In this document: one piece after another, positions 7,385 to 14,815 of the stretch
How the letters are laid out: the number at the start of each line of letters is the position of its first letter
Position numbering within the stretch: position 1 is the stretch's first letter
DNA from: Clostridiales bacterium UBA7573
Lineage (GTDB): Bacteria; Bacillota; Clostridia; Oscillospirales; CAG-272
Length of the DNA stretch: 19,923 nucleotides
Direction: 5' to 3'
Assembly: GCA_002477905.1 (NCBI GenBank)
Contig: DLLB01000001.1
Span: forward strand, 1-19,923
Made by a program: the position numbers and the translations under genes
Notes under the pieces: model-generated
What the model saw: the letters and a program-made list of their open reading frames with translations, nothing else
Databases searched by the model: none
What the model was told of the DNA's origin: nothing

Positions 7385-8620
7385 ATGCAGTACGAAATTC
7401 AAGAAACTCTGACCACGAAAATTGCAGGCAGATATGATGTCATTGTGGTTGGCGGAGGTCCTGCAGGTGCTTGCGCGGCAATCGCAGCTGCAAGATCCGG
7501 TGCCAGAACTTTGGTCGTGGAACAAACGCTTTCGCTTGGCGGTATGTGGACTGGTGGTTTGGTGAATCCCCTGTTTGACTATCGTGAGAAAAAGGGGATC
7601 CTTGCAGAATTGATTGCTGATCTGCGGCAACTCGGCAGTTTTGGCGGGTTTTCCAATGCCTGTTTTGGATACGAAGATATGAAACGATTATTAGAGCAAA
7701 AACTCCTTTGTGCCAAAGGAGAGATTCTGTATCAGACGCAGTTTGTACGAGCTTTGACGGAAAAGACAAGTGTGACAGGAATCGTGGTCGAAAATAAAGA
7801 GGGGCGTAGCGCGTATCTTGCAAAAGTTGTCATCGACTGTACGGGAGATGCCGATGTGGTTGCTTCCGCAGGATTTGCAACGGAGATGGGGAGAGGACCG
7901 GATCACCTTTGTCAAGCGATGACGCTGATGTTCACGGTTGGCAATGTACAGTATATGCAGAAAGGATGTGACGATCTGCGAAAATTGATTGAGGCGGCAT
8001 TACAGAGGCAAGATACGGGGTATCGTTTACCATATACGCGCCCCTATATGATACAATTACCAAACTCTCATACAGCTGTCGTGCAGTTGACACATATGCG
8101 AGGATATAATCCACTTTCTACATGGGAGATTGGAAAAGCCGCTATAGAAGGACGCAGACAGGCATATGAGGTAGTGACATTTTTAAAGAACTATGTTCCG
8201 GAGTTTTTCCAAATAGAATTGTTACAGACCGCACCATTACTGGGTGTTCGGGAATCCAGACGTATCTGCGGAGAGTATATGCTGACAAAAGAAGATCTGC
8301 TTGCAGGCAGACATTTTGCGGATGAGATTACCACGGCTTCGTTTGGGATGGATACGCATAATCCATCGGATGATTCTCAACAGTGCCATGCGGTCAAACC
8401 CTATGGAATTCCGTATCGTTGTTTGATTCCGAAGAACAGTGAAAGATTGTTGGTTGCAGGGCGTTGTATCTCCGGAACAAGCGAAGCTATGGCATCCTAC
8501 CGTGTAACCGGAAATTGCGCGGCAATCGGAGAAGCGGCGGGAATCGCAGCTGCAATCGCCTCACGCGGCAGGGGAGTACGCGAGGTAAAAGTGGAGGAAA
8601 TTCTGCGTATGGTTCCGTAA
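7385..8620 (+). CDS. FAD-dependent oxidoreductase (FAD_oxidored family)
   Basis: A 411-residue flavoprotein with a Rossmann FAD-binding N-terminus: DVIVVGGGPAGA with GGGPAG at 23-28, then the acidic strand end LVVEQ. A mid-region DCTGDADV motif follows, with a C-terminal FAD contact (RLLVAGRCISGTSEAMASYR, then IGEAAGIAAAIA). This layout matches the Pfam FAD_oxidored group, whose members are often found in sugar or xenobiotic metabolism loci and mostly lack assigned reactions. ATG 7385 is chosen over GTG 7379 because GGAGG at 7373-7377 leaves seven bases to the ATG but only one to the GTG. It has no signal peptide and is predicted cytoplasmic. Its substrate is unknown; the divergent cupin-AraC regulator suggests induction by a small molecule, perhaps a sugar or sugar acid. 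Confidence 0.85.
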   Translation: MQYEIQETLTTKIAGRYDVIVVGGGPAGACAAIAAARSGARTLVVEQTLSLGGMWTGGLVNPLFDYREKKGILAELIADLRQLGSFGGFSNACFGYEDMKRLLEQKLLCAKGEILYQTQFVRALTEKTSVTGIVVENKEGRSAYLAKVVIDCTGDADVVASAGFATEMGRGPDHLCQAMTLMFTVGNVQYMQKGCDDLRKLIEAALQRQDTGYRLPYTRPYMIQLPNSHTAVVQLTHMRGYNPLSTWEIGKAAIEGRRQAYEVVTFLKNYVPEFFQIELLQTAPLLGVRESRRICGEYMLTKEDLLAGRHFADEITTASFGMDTHNPSDDSQQCHAVKPYGIPYRCLIPKNSERLLVAGRCISGTSEAMASYRVTGNCAAIGEAAGIAAAIASRGRGVREVKVEEILRMVP

Positions 8621-8710
8621 ATATTTTTCACATATTCAGATTCAGAAAAAACGGGCACAGTTATGGATTAGGGATGCCGCACATGTGGTACCGGATATCT
8701 TAACGCGATA

Positions 8711-8761
8711 AGGGAGACGAACTGTAAGCAGCGTATGAGCGAGTCATGCGCGTCTTTCCCT
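8711..8761. other. Nested inverted repeat in intergenic region
   Basis: GCGTATGA (8731-8738) pairs with TCATGCGC (8744-8751) around a 5-nt loop with one G-U pair. An outer pairing joins AGGGA plus GAC (8711-8718) to GTC plus TCCCT (8752-8761). There is no T run, so it is not an ordinary terminator. It may be a structured 3' UTR of the FAD gene or a remnant element. Nothing else is recognisable in 8621-8785. Confidence 0.35.
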
Positions 8762-8785
8762 AAATCGATGCGCATAGTCGGATAG

Positions 8786-8830
8786 AAAAAGGCGTGTTCA
8801 TAACAAAATTTGTTATGAACACGCCTTTTA
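8786..8830. terminator. Strong terminator downstream of tRNA-Leu
   Basis: The arms 8787-8807 and 8809-8829 are perfect reverse complements over 21 positions; the real loop will be a few bases in the AAAATTT centre. Read on the - strand, the stem is followed by a run of five T residues and begins right after the tRNA 3' end. On the + strand it can also stop read-through from the FAD gene. Confidence 0.88.
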
Positions 8831-8914
8831 TGGTGCGAGAGACGGGACTTGAACCCGTACGATGAAATCACACGCCCCTCAAACGTGCGCGTCTGCCAAT
8901 TCCGCCACTCTCGC
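8831..8914 (-). tRNA. tRNA-Leu (anticodon GAG)
   Basis: Reading the - strand: 7-bp acceptor stem GCGAGAG/CTCTCGC, D-arm region beginning TGGCGGAATTGGCAGACGC, anticodon stem CACGT/GCGTG with loop TTGAGGG (anticodon GAG, reading CUC and CUU), a class II long variable arm with a short stem, and T arm ACGGG/CCCGT with loop TTCAAGT. The discriminator is A73 and the CCA end is encoded (TGG at 8831-8833 on +). All arms pair, so it should be functional. Confidence 0.95.
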
Positions 8915-8918
8915 GTGA

Positions 8919-8961
8919 CTTGACAAACGATATTATAGCATAGATCCTATCGTTTGTCAAG
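8919..8961. repeat. 14-bp inverted repeat enclosing the tRNA-Leu promoter
   Basis: CTTGACAAACGATA at 8919-8932 and its perfect reverse complement at 8948-8961, with a 15-base loop. The right arm holds the -35 box and the left arm the start of the -10 box and the transcription start. On the + strand the repeat is followed by six T residues (8964-8969), so it has terminator form in that direction. Confidence 0.8.
8932..8960 (-). promoter_or_regulatory. Consensus promoter of tRNA-Leu
   Basis: On the - strand: TTGACA (8960-8955), a 17-base spacer, then TATAAT (8937-8932), a perfect SigA/sigma-70 consensus with TGC just before the -10. The predicted start near 8925 lies about 11 bases before the mature tRNA 5' end, as expected for a stable-RNA gene. 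Confidence 0.92.
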
Positions 8962-8993
8962 CGTTTTTTACAAAAAATCAGAAAAAACAGTGC

Positions 8994-10940
8994 TTAGGAT
9001 TCTTTTGCCCGCGTGGTGATTTCTTTCATTGCCAGCGCTTCAAAAGCGTCGATCGCCATAGAACCCATATCGCCGGCTTTGCGTCCGCGGACAGCAACGG
9101 TCCGGCTGTCCACCTCTTTCTGTCCGATCACCAGCATATACGGCACTTTCTCCTGTTGCGCGGAACGGATCTTATAGCCGATGGTATTGTTGCTACGATC
9201 CACTTCCACCCGCATACCGAGCTTTCCGTAACGATCCGCAAGTTCTTCACAGTACGGAACCTGCTCGTTGCCGATGGGGAGAATCTTCACCTGCGTCGGT
9301 GCCATCCACATCGGGAGCGCACCGGCATATTTTTCAAGCAACAGCGCGAGCGTTCTTTCATAGCATCCCATGGAAGTACGATGGATAATATACGGCAATA
9401 CCCGTTTATCGTTCTGGTCGGTGTACTCCATGCCGAATTTCTTGGCAAGCAACATATCAATCTGAATGGTGACGAGGGTATCTTCTTTTCCAAAGACGTT
9501 GCGGATCTGAATATCCAGCTTCGGCCCGTAGAATGCGGCTTCGTCAATACCGATGGTATAATTCTCTTTTCCGAGGTATTTGTCGAGAAGCTTGCCCATG
9601 ATGGCTTGCGCTTCGTTCCATTGCTCCGGCGTCCCCTCATATTTGTCTTTGCGGTTGGGATCCCACTGCGAGAAGCGGAAAGAACAATCTTCTTTTAAGC
9701 CCAGCGTATCCAACATATACAAAGCAAGGTCAAGGCATCCTTTGAATTCTTCTTCCAGTTGATCCGGACGCAAGATTAAATGCCCCTCGGAAATAGTGAA
9801 CTGCCGTACCCGGATCAGTCCGTGCATTTCGCCGGAATCTTCATTGCGGAACAGTGTAGACGTTTCGCCCAGTCGCATCGGCAGATCACGATAGGAACGC
9901 TTCTTATTCAGGAATACCTGATACTGGAACGGGCAAGTCATCGGGCGGAGCGCAAAACATTCTTTGGAATAATCATTCGGATCGCCCATGACGAACATGC
10001 CGTCCAGATAGTGATCCCAGTGTCCGGAGATTTTGAAGAACTCACGCTTTGCCATCAGCGGTGTTTTGGTCAGCAAGTAGCCGCGGCGTGCTTCCTCATC
10101 CTCCACCCATCTTTGCAGAACCTGAATGGTTTTTGCGCCCTTCGGAAGCAGGATCGGCAAGCCTTGTCCGATGGTATCAACGGTCGTGAAGTATTCCAGT
10201 TCCCGACCGATCTTATTGTGATCCCGTTTGCGTGCTTCTTCCTGTTTGGCAAGATATTCGTTCAGTTCCGTTTTGGAGGGGAATGCGATACCATAAATGC
10301 GTTGCAGCATCTTGTTCTGAGAGTTTCCTTCCCAGTATGCGCCGGTGCATTGCGTCAGGCGGAGCGCTTTCAGTGCGCCAGTGGAAAAAAGATGAGGACC
10401 TGCGCACAGATCGACAAATTCGCCTTGTCGATAGAAAGAAATCGGTTCTCCCTCCGGAATACGGTCGATCAAAAGTACCTTATACGGTTCTTCCCGTTCT
10501 TGCATGAGGGCGATTGCTTCGGTGCGGGAAAGCGTAAACCGTTCAATTTTCAGATTTTCCTTTACGATCTTCTGCATTTCGCTTTCAATCTGGGAAAGAA
10601 TCTCTTGCGTGAAGGTCAGTCCTTCGCCGTCTACATCATAGTAAAAGCCGCTGTCGATCGAGGGACCGATGGTCAGCTTTACCTGCGGGTATAACCGTTT
10701 AACAGCCTGCGCGAGTACATGCGAAGCGCTGTGCCAGAATACGCGTTTTCCCTCCGCGTCGGCAAAGGTCAACGGCTTCACCGTTGCGTCTTGTGTGATT
10801 TCGGTGGTGAGATCCACGGTTTTTCCGTCCACAGACGCGGCAAGCGTTGCGCGGTCGGAAAGCTCCGCCGCTTTCAGCGCTTCATACGCGGTCAGCGGTG
10901 CGTCGAATTCCATACTTTTGGTGCCAAAATTGAGTTTCAT
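8994..10940 (-). CDS. thrS: Threonine--tRNA ligase
   Basis: A 648-residue class II synthetase that charges tRNA-Thr and removes mischarged serine. Domains in order: TGS (about 1-60, with APLTAYEALKAA); editing and SAD domain (about 65-225) with HSASHVLAQAVKRLYP and the Cys-x-x-x-His site in DLCAGPHL; catalytic core (about 240-530) with motif 2 region TSTLFRNEDSGEMHGL and motif 3 around GCYERTLALL; anticodon-binding domain (about 535-640) beginning APTQVKILPIG. Likely Zn ligands are the Cys in RPMTCPF, the His in GEMHGL and the His in IIHRTS. The zinc Cys is followed by PFQYQ rather than the PGH of the E. coli enzyme. Start ATG 10940 has AAAGGA nine bases upstream. Expression is controlled by the T-box leader; no convincing terminator follows the stop, so read-through into the tRNA-Leu region is possible. 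Confidence 0.97.
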   Translation of the reverse strand: MKLNFGTKSMEFDAPLTAYEALKAAELSDRATLAASVDGKTVDLTTEITQDATVKPLTFADAEGKRVFWHSASHVLAQAVKRLYPQVKLTIGPSIDSGFYYDVDGEGLTFTQEILSQIESEMQKIVKENLKIERFTLSRTEAIALMQEREEPYKVLLIDRIPEGEPISFYRQGEFVDLCAGPHLFSTGALKALRLTQCTGAYWEGNSQNKMLQRIYGIAFPSKTELNEYLAKQEEARKRDHNKIGRELEYFTTVDTIGQGLPILLPKGAKTIQVLQRWVEDEEARRGYLLTKTPLMAKREFFKISGHWDHYLDGMFVMGDPNDYSKECFALRPMTCPFQYQVFLNKKRSYRDLPMRLGETSTLFRNEDSGEMHGLIRVRQFTISEGHLILRPDQLEEEFKGCLDLALYMLDTLGLKEDCSFRFSQWDPNRKDKYEGTPEQWNEAQAIMGKLLDKYLGKENYTIGIDEAAFYGPKLDIQIRNVFGKEDTLVTIQIDMLLAKKFGMEYTDQNDKRVLPYIIHRTSMGCYERTLALLLEKYAGALPMWMAPTQVKILPIGNEQVPYCEELADRYGKLGMRVEVDRSNNTIGYKIRSAQQEKVPYMLVIGQKEVDSRTVAVRGRKAGDMGSMAIDAFEALAMKEITTRAKES

Positions 10941-10970
10941 AACGATCCATCCTTTCTGACTTGCCCGGAA

Positions 10971-11001
10971 AAGAAAAAGCCCGGGCTGTAAATGCCCGGG
11001 G
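10971..11001 (-). terminator. T-box attenuator terminator of thrS
   Basis: On the - strand a 7-bp all-GC stem (11000-10994 with 10986-10980) has a 7-nt loop and is followed by a T-rich run (TTTTTCTTTT). It lies immediately after the T-box sequence and before the ribosome-binding site, the normal place for the regulated terminator. Confidence 0.9.
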
Positions 11002-11160
11002 CGTTAGAATTTTAACGCGGTTCCACCCGAATTTGTTCTCATTTGGTGTGCGATTGTTTCCATCGGTGGTACCCGAAAACACGTCGGAAAAGGGATTTCA
11101 GCCACGTCCCTTTCTCTCTTGCCGCCGCAAACTTTCCGGACATATCCGAATCGGGGTTTC

Positions 11161-11189
11161 TTGACAACACGGAGAAAATATGTTATGAT
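11161..11189 (+). promoter_or_regulatory. Promoter for the DUF6179-like gene, facing the thrS promoter
   Basis: TTGACA (11161-11166), a 17-base spacer ending in TGT, then TATGAT (11184-11189): eleven of twelve consensus bases plus a TGn extension. The predicted start is near 11196, giving a leader of about 120 bases to the ATG at 11318. It lies inside DNA that encodes stem I of the T-box on the other strand. Confidence 0.68.
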
Positions 11190-11229
11190 AAAAGTAGCTA
11201 CCGTGGAAAAATCAAAATTCCCATATCTC

Positions 11230-11258
11230 ATCATAGCACACGCAAACGGGTTTGTCAA
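11230..11258 (-). promoter_or_regulatory. Promoter of the thrS T-box transcript
   Basis: On the - strand: TTGACA (11258-11253), a 17-base spacer ending in TGC, then TATGAT (11235-11230). The predicted start near 11223 gives a leader of about 280 bases before thrS, typical for T-box genes. Confidence 0.88.
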
Positions 11259-11317
11259 GAGGAAACCTTTGATTTTTTTGAAGATTTTTCAAAATGCAAC
11301 AGAAAGGGGAAACGTTT

Positions 11318-12259
11318 ATGCGGATGGTTCCGAAAGCGGCGACGCCGAAAATCAACGAACGGAATTTGCGTTCCGACCGCTACACGCAGTCGCTTTTGTC
11401 GGAAGCAAGACGCCTGCGCGTCATCGACGCAGAACAGAAAAATGCGGTGGAGTCGCGGATCGCGGCTTTTGCCAGACTGCTTTCCCCTGTTCCACAGATG
11501 ACAGAGGAATGTACCAAATCCGTATGGTACACCTTGGATACGGCGTTGCACGCCATGCAGAATCCGGATCTTGCCCTGTACCGCCTGCGTATCTGGCGGA
11601 TCGCGGAATTATACGCGGCAGGACAACGGATCCTGCGCCGCCTTTTTGTGGAGAATATCGCGCTTTTGGTGCGGGTGCGGCGCAGTCGGCTGTCTTTGCC
11701 GAATTTGCTCTATCAACAAACGCTGGATACGGAAATTCCTGCATTTTTGCGGCAATATGACCGTCGGCTCGGTGCGCATCGTGCCTATCTGGAATTACCG
11801 TATCAGATCTCCCAGCCGGTTTCTAAAGGAAAAATGGAGGGACTGGGGACTTTGCGGAAATATCTGCGTGCACTGGATTTAGAAAATCAATATTGCCGGC
11901 GTTTTCCCACCGAAGAACTGGAAGCCTTGTATCTTGCCTATTGCTTCCGGTATGAGATTTTTGATTTTGAATCCCCCGCAGTCAATTTTTTCCGTCTGTG
12001 CGTTCTGCATGCTATCTTTGCGGAGTATCTGCAATGCGGGCAGGATACGCTTGCTATTTCCGAGGCAGACGCACAGCTTGCGCAACGGGTACTGGGTACC
12101 CTTACGGAAGGAGATCGCCGGACAGTGCTCGGCGCAGCTTGCGATCGGATTATCGACCGTCATATCACTTACTATGCGGCGGCTTGCACGGAATTGCTGG
12201 AAACCGCATATAAAGCCATTCGTACCGGTACTTTGCCGAAACTGTTGATTACGCAGTAA
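11318..12259 (+). CDS. DUF6179-like protein of unknown function
   Basis: A 313-residue soluble, helix-rich, Arg/Leu-rich protein. Its opening RNLRSDRYTQSLLSEARRL and later segments (IAELYAAGQ, ENQYCRRFPTEELEALYLAY) resemble, from memory, clostridial DUF6179 proteins. That assignment needs a profile search. No catalytic motif, signal peptide or membrane helix is visible. The start is ATG 11318 because AAAGGGG at 11304-11309 lies eight bases upstream; an ATG at 11294 would place the ribosome-binding site inside the gene. It is a single-gene unit with its own promoter and a terminator, facing thrS on one side and convergent with ispE on the other. DUF6179 genes are, as I recall, often near another small uncharacterised gene, but none is seen here. 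Confidence 0.75.
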   Translation: MRMVPKAATPKINERNLRSDRYTQSLLSEARRLRVIDAEQKNAVESRIAAFARLLSPVPQMTEECTKSVWYTLDTALHAMQNPDLALYRLRIWRIAELYAAGQRILRRLFVENIALLVRVRRSRLSLPNLLYQQTLDTEIPAFLRQYDRRLGAHRAYLELPYQISQPVSKGKMEGLGTLRKYLRALDLENQYCRRFPTEELEALYLAYCFRYEIFDFESPAVNFFRLCVLHAIFAEYLQCGQDTLAISEADAQLAQRVLGTLTEGDRRTVLGAACDRIIDRHITYYAAACTELLETAYKAIRTGTLPKLLITQ

Positions 12260-12279
12260 AAGGATGAACAAAATAAAAC

Positions 12280-12328
12280 GAACCGCCATCCATTGCCAGC
12301 AGGGCGTTGGATGGCGGTTCCTGTTTTT
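12280..12328. terminator. Bidirectional terminator between DUF6179-like gene and ispE
   Basis: Arms 12280-12292 and 12308-12320 form a perfect 13-bp stem. T runs follow on the + strand (12323-12328), and the left flank gives a T-rich tail on the - strand. It lies between the convergent ends at 12259 and 12328 and abuts the ispE stop codon. Confidence 0.9.
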
Positions 12329-13230
12329 CAGAAAAGGAAAGGGAACGTCTGCGTGGCGTTTGCCATTTCGTTGCCTTCCCGATCACAGCATGCGCAAAGT
12401 GCGGTGAAATATCCTTCTGTGGAGAACACCGTTTTGGCGGCATTTGCAGCCGCGGAATCAGTGAAGATGCCGAATACGGCGGCACCGCTTCCGCATAAAG
12501 CGGCTCCGTCTGCCCCCAGTGCGCAAAGACGGTCGCAGAGCGGCTTTGCATAGGGGGCGATCTGTGCAAATTGATTATACAGCGCTTGACATACGGCAAA
12601 TGCATTCTGCGAAAGTGCGGAGAGCATCTTTTGTGCGTCGCACGGCGGAAGCGCTTCGCAGGCGTCCAGCGCGGCATAAGCATTTGGCGTATCGGTGTGT
12701 TGCGCGCCCTTGACGATCAGAATCTGACAATCCTGCAAGGGGGGCGCGTCGGATAAAAGCTCTCCGATGCCGGTTGCCCGTGCGGTGCCGCCTCGCAGAA
12801 AGAATGGCACATCCGCACCGAGGGAGACGGCAATTTTGAAAAGCTGTGCGTCGGACAGCGGATTTTTTGCAAGCGCGTTGAGTCCCAACAAAACTGCGGC
12901 GGCATCGGAACTGCCGCCGCCAAGCCCCGCGCCGGACGGAATGCGTTTGGTCAGATGAATCTGTACACCGCCCGTATTCCCCGCTTCCGCAAAGTAAGCA
13001 CTTGCGGCGCGGTAAGCCAGATTCCGGCTGTCGGAGGGAAGCGAACTGTCCGAGCAGAACAGGAGAATGCCGGTTTGTTGGGGACACAGCCGAACGGTAT
13101 CATAAAGGGAAATGCTCTGAAAGACCGTATCAATTTCATGATAGCCGTCCGGGCGCTTTGCCAAAACGGAGAGAAACAGATTGATCTTGGCAGGCGCTTT
13201 CCGCAAAATTTCCGGTTTATCCGACCACAT
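12328..13230 (-). CDS. ispE: 4-diphosphocytidyl-2-C-methyl-D-erythritol kinase
   Basis: Phosphorylates CDP-methylerythritol with ATP in the non-mevalonate (MEP) isoprenoid pathway. A GHMP-kinase fold is shown by the catalytic Lys15 in KAPAKINLFL, RPDGYHEIDTVFQSI, the ATP-binding glycine-rich loop PSGAGLGGGSSDAA (about 98-111), catalytic Asp140 in SLGADVPFF, and a C-terminal CGSGAAVFGI. With ATG 13230 the protein has 300 residues and overlaps the end of nadB by 14 bases. A GTG at 13239 (three residues longer) has AAGGA eight bases upstream and is a real alternative. It is the last gene of the nadC-aroB-aroA-nadB-ispE operon and is followed at once by a terminator. The overlap suggests translational coupling to nadB. 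Confidence 0.94.
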   Translation of the reverse strand: MWSDKPEILRKAPAKINLFLSVLAKRPDGYHEIDTVFQSISLYDTVRLCPQQTGILLFCSDSSLPSDSRNLAYRAASAYFAEAGNTGGVQIHLTKRIPSGAGLGGGSSDAAAVLLGLNALAKNPLSDAQLFKIAVSLGADVPFFLRGGTARATGIGELLSDAPPLQDCQILIVKGAQHTDTPNAYAALDACEALPPCDAQKMLSALSQNAFAVCQALYNQFAQIAPYAKPLCDRLCALGADGAALCGSGAAVFGIFTDSAAANAAKTVFSTEGYFTALCACCDREGNEMANATQTFPFLF

Positions 13231-14764
13231 AGTGCGCACCGACGCTTTCCTTGCGCGCAAGCGCGCCGTTGAGCACCTCCAGCGCCACGTCGATCATATT
13301 GTATAATTCGTATTCCTGCCGGGTTTCCAATACCATATTCTTGGTCAGATTGCGTAATTCCGCCAAGCGAAGCAATGCGCTTTCCATTCCTGCAACGGTG
13401 CGGATGGCGCCGGCATATTTGGACATGAGCTTTTTGATCTCCATCCGGTAGGATTCAATTTGCTCAGGTGGAATCCGCGTTTTGCCGGTCTGCTCCGGAA
13501 GCTCTGGCAGTAAGATCTGCGCAGGGAGAGTACGATGCGCGGCAATGACGTCGCGCGCCGCGCGACGACCGAATACTAAACACTCTAGAATGGAGTTGCT
13601 GGCAAGACGGTTTCCGCCGTGAATGCCCGTAGAAGCGGCTTCGCCGCAGGCATAAAGCCCCTCCACACCGGTACGCCCGTCAAAGTCTGTGTAAATCCCC
13701 CCCATTTGGTAATGCTGTGCCGGACGGACGGGGATCAGATCAAACGGGACGCGGATGCCGAGCGAACGGCATTCATGTGAAATGGTGGGGAAACGCTTTA
13801 AGAAGAACGCTTCCGACATGGAGGATACGTCCAAATAAACCATTTCGTCCCCAATGCGCTGTAATTCTTTCAGAATTTCACGGGTGACAATATCCCGCGG
13901 CGCCAGATCCGCAAGCGGGTGCTTGCCCTGCATAAACGCTTCCCCAAAACGATTGCGTAAAATGCCGCCCTCGCCGCGCACGGCTTCGGAAATCAGAAAC
14001 AGCCGTTCTGCGTCTTTGTGGGAAATCAGCGTGGTGGGATGGAACTGTACCATTTCCATATCCCGCAGCTTTGCGCCGGCGCGTTTTGCGCAGATCATGC
14101 CGTCTCCGATGGCGCCGCGCGGGTTGGTGGTATAGCGGTAGATCTGTCCGATACCGCCGGTGCAAAGCAGAATGTTCGGAGAGAGGATCACCTTCGGTAC
14201 GCCCGCTTCCAATACGATGGCGCCGTATACGGCATGGTTTTCGGTGAGCAGATCGATCAGATAGGTGTCGTAGAGAAACGTCAGATTCTCCCGCTTTGTG
14301 GCGACGGCGGCAAGCTGTTTGGTAGTCTCTCTGCCGGTAGCGTCCCCGCCGCAATGCACGATCCGGCGGTGGTTGTGTCCGCCTTCGCGGGTGACTAACA
14401 GTTCACCCGTATCATCCCGATCAAACGGAACTCCAAGCGCGATCAGCTCCCGGATGGTTTCCGGACCTTCCGTCACAAGCGTTTTGACTGCATTTTCATC
14501 GCAAAGCCCCGCGCCGGCAACTAAAGTATCGTGAATGTGCCATTCCAGTTTGTCATCCGGTGTGATGACGCTTGCGATCCCGCCCTGTGCCAAAGCGGAG
14601 TTGCTCTGATCCAAAGCCAGCTTTGTGGCAACGGCACAGTGCATGGACGGATCCATATGCAACGCCGCGAACAGTCCCGCGATGCCGCCGCCGATAATGA
14701 GTGCGTCGTAACGGCTTATCGGAAGATTTTTGATGGAATGTTGAAAGAGATAACGGTTTTCCAT
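13217..14764 (-). CDS. nadB: L-aspartate oxidase
   Basis: Oxidises L-aspartate to iminoaspartate, the first step of quinolinate and NAD synthesis; FAD enzyme of the succinate dehydrogenase/fumarate reductase flavoprotein family. Seen: FAD-binding ALIIGGGIAGLFAALHM (GGGIAG at 25-30), the ALAQGGIASV loop, GGHNHRRIVHCGGDATG, the MVQFHPTTL segment, SEAVRGEGGIL, catalytic-region LAPRDIVTREI, HYQMGGI, and the C-terminal FAD contact GGNRLASNSILECLVFG. The 515 residues and the helical C-terminal domain (ELRNLTKNMVLETR) fit the family. In anaerobes fumarate is the likely electron acceptor. ATG 14764 has an AGGA 12 bases upstream, a slightly long spacing. Its usual partner nadA (quinolinate synthase) is not in the window. 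Confidence 0.95.
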   Translation of the reverse strand: MENRYLFQHSIKNLPISRYDALIIGGGIAGLFAALHMDPSMHCAVATKLALDQSNSALAQGGIASVITPDDKLEWHIHDTLVAGAGLCDENAVKTLVTEGPETIRELIALGVPFDRDDTGELLVTREGGHNHRRIVHCGGDATGRETTKQLAAVATKRENLTFLYDTYLIDLLTENHAVYGAIVLEAGVPKVILSPNILLCTGGIGQIYRYTTNPRGAIGDGMICAKRAGAKLRDMEMVQFHPTTLISHKDAERLFLISEAVRGEGGILRNRFGEAFMQGKHPLADLAPRDIVTREILKELQRIGDEMVYLDVSSMSEAFFLKRFPTISHECRSLGIRVPFDLIPVRPAQHYQMGGIYTDFDGRTGVEGLYACGEAASTGIHGGNRLASNSILECLVFGRRAARDVIAAHRTLPAQILLPELPEQTGKTRIPPEQIESYRMEIKKLMSKYAGAIRTVAGMESALLRLAELRNLTKNMVLETRQEYELYNMIDVALEVLNGALARKESVGAHYVVG

Positions 14765-14815
14765 AAAGGGATTTGATCCTTTCCTGTGTAAGACTTTTGA
14801 AATGAATTCCGCATT

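Larger units (their letters stand above)
10971..11223 (-). promoter_or_regulatory. T-box riboswitch leader of thrS
   Basis: Binds uncharged tRNA-Thr and lets transcription continue into thrS when threonine charging is low. Read on the - strand, the leader contains the conserved 14-base T-box core within 11033-11016 (AATTCGGGTGGAACCGCG) and the AGAGAG element followed by a GCTGAAA loop element around 11120-11095. A stem III-like hairpin, CGAT/ATCG closing GGAAACA, precedes the T-box. Stem I can be closed by CCACGGT (11206-11200) pairing with ACCGATGG (11067-11060). The triplet just inside that closure is ACC (11070-11068), a threonine codon and therefore the likely specifier. The start at about 11223 is inferred from the promoter. 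The length of about 250 bases fits the class. Confidence 0.9.

Noticed and set aside
9780..10694. 304-codon + strand frame inside thrS
   Set aside because: Complement of the thrS coding frame with no start signal or recognisable motif.
11119..11760. 213-codon + strand frame overlapping the T-box and the DUF6179-like gene
   Set aside because: It starts inside the T-box DNA without a ribosome-binding site and conflicts with the well-supported frame starting at 11318.
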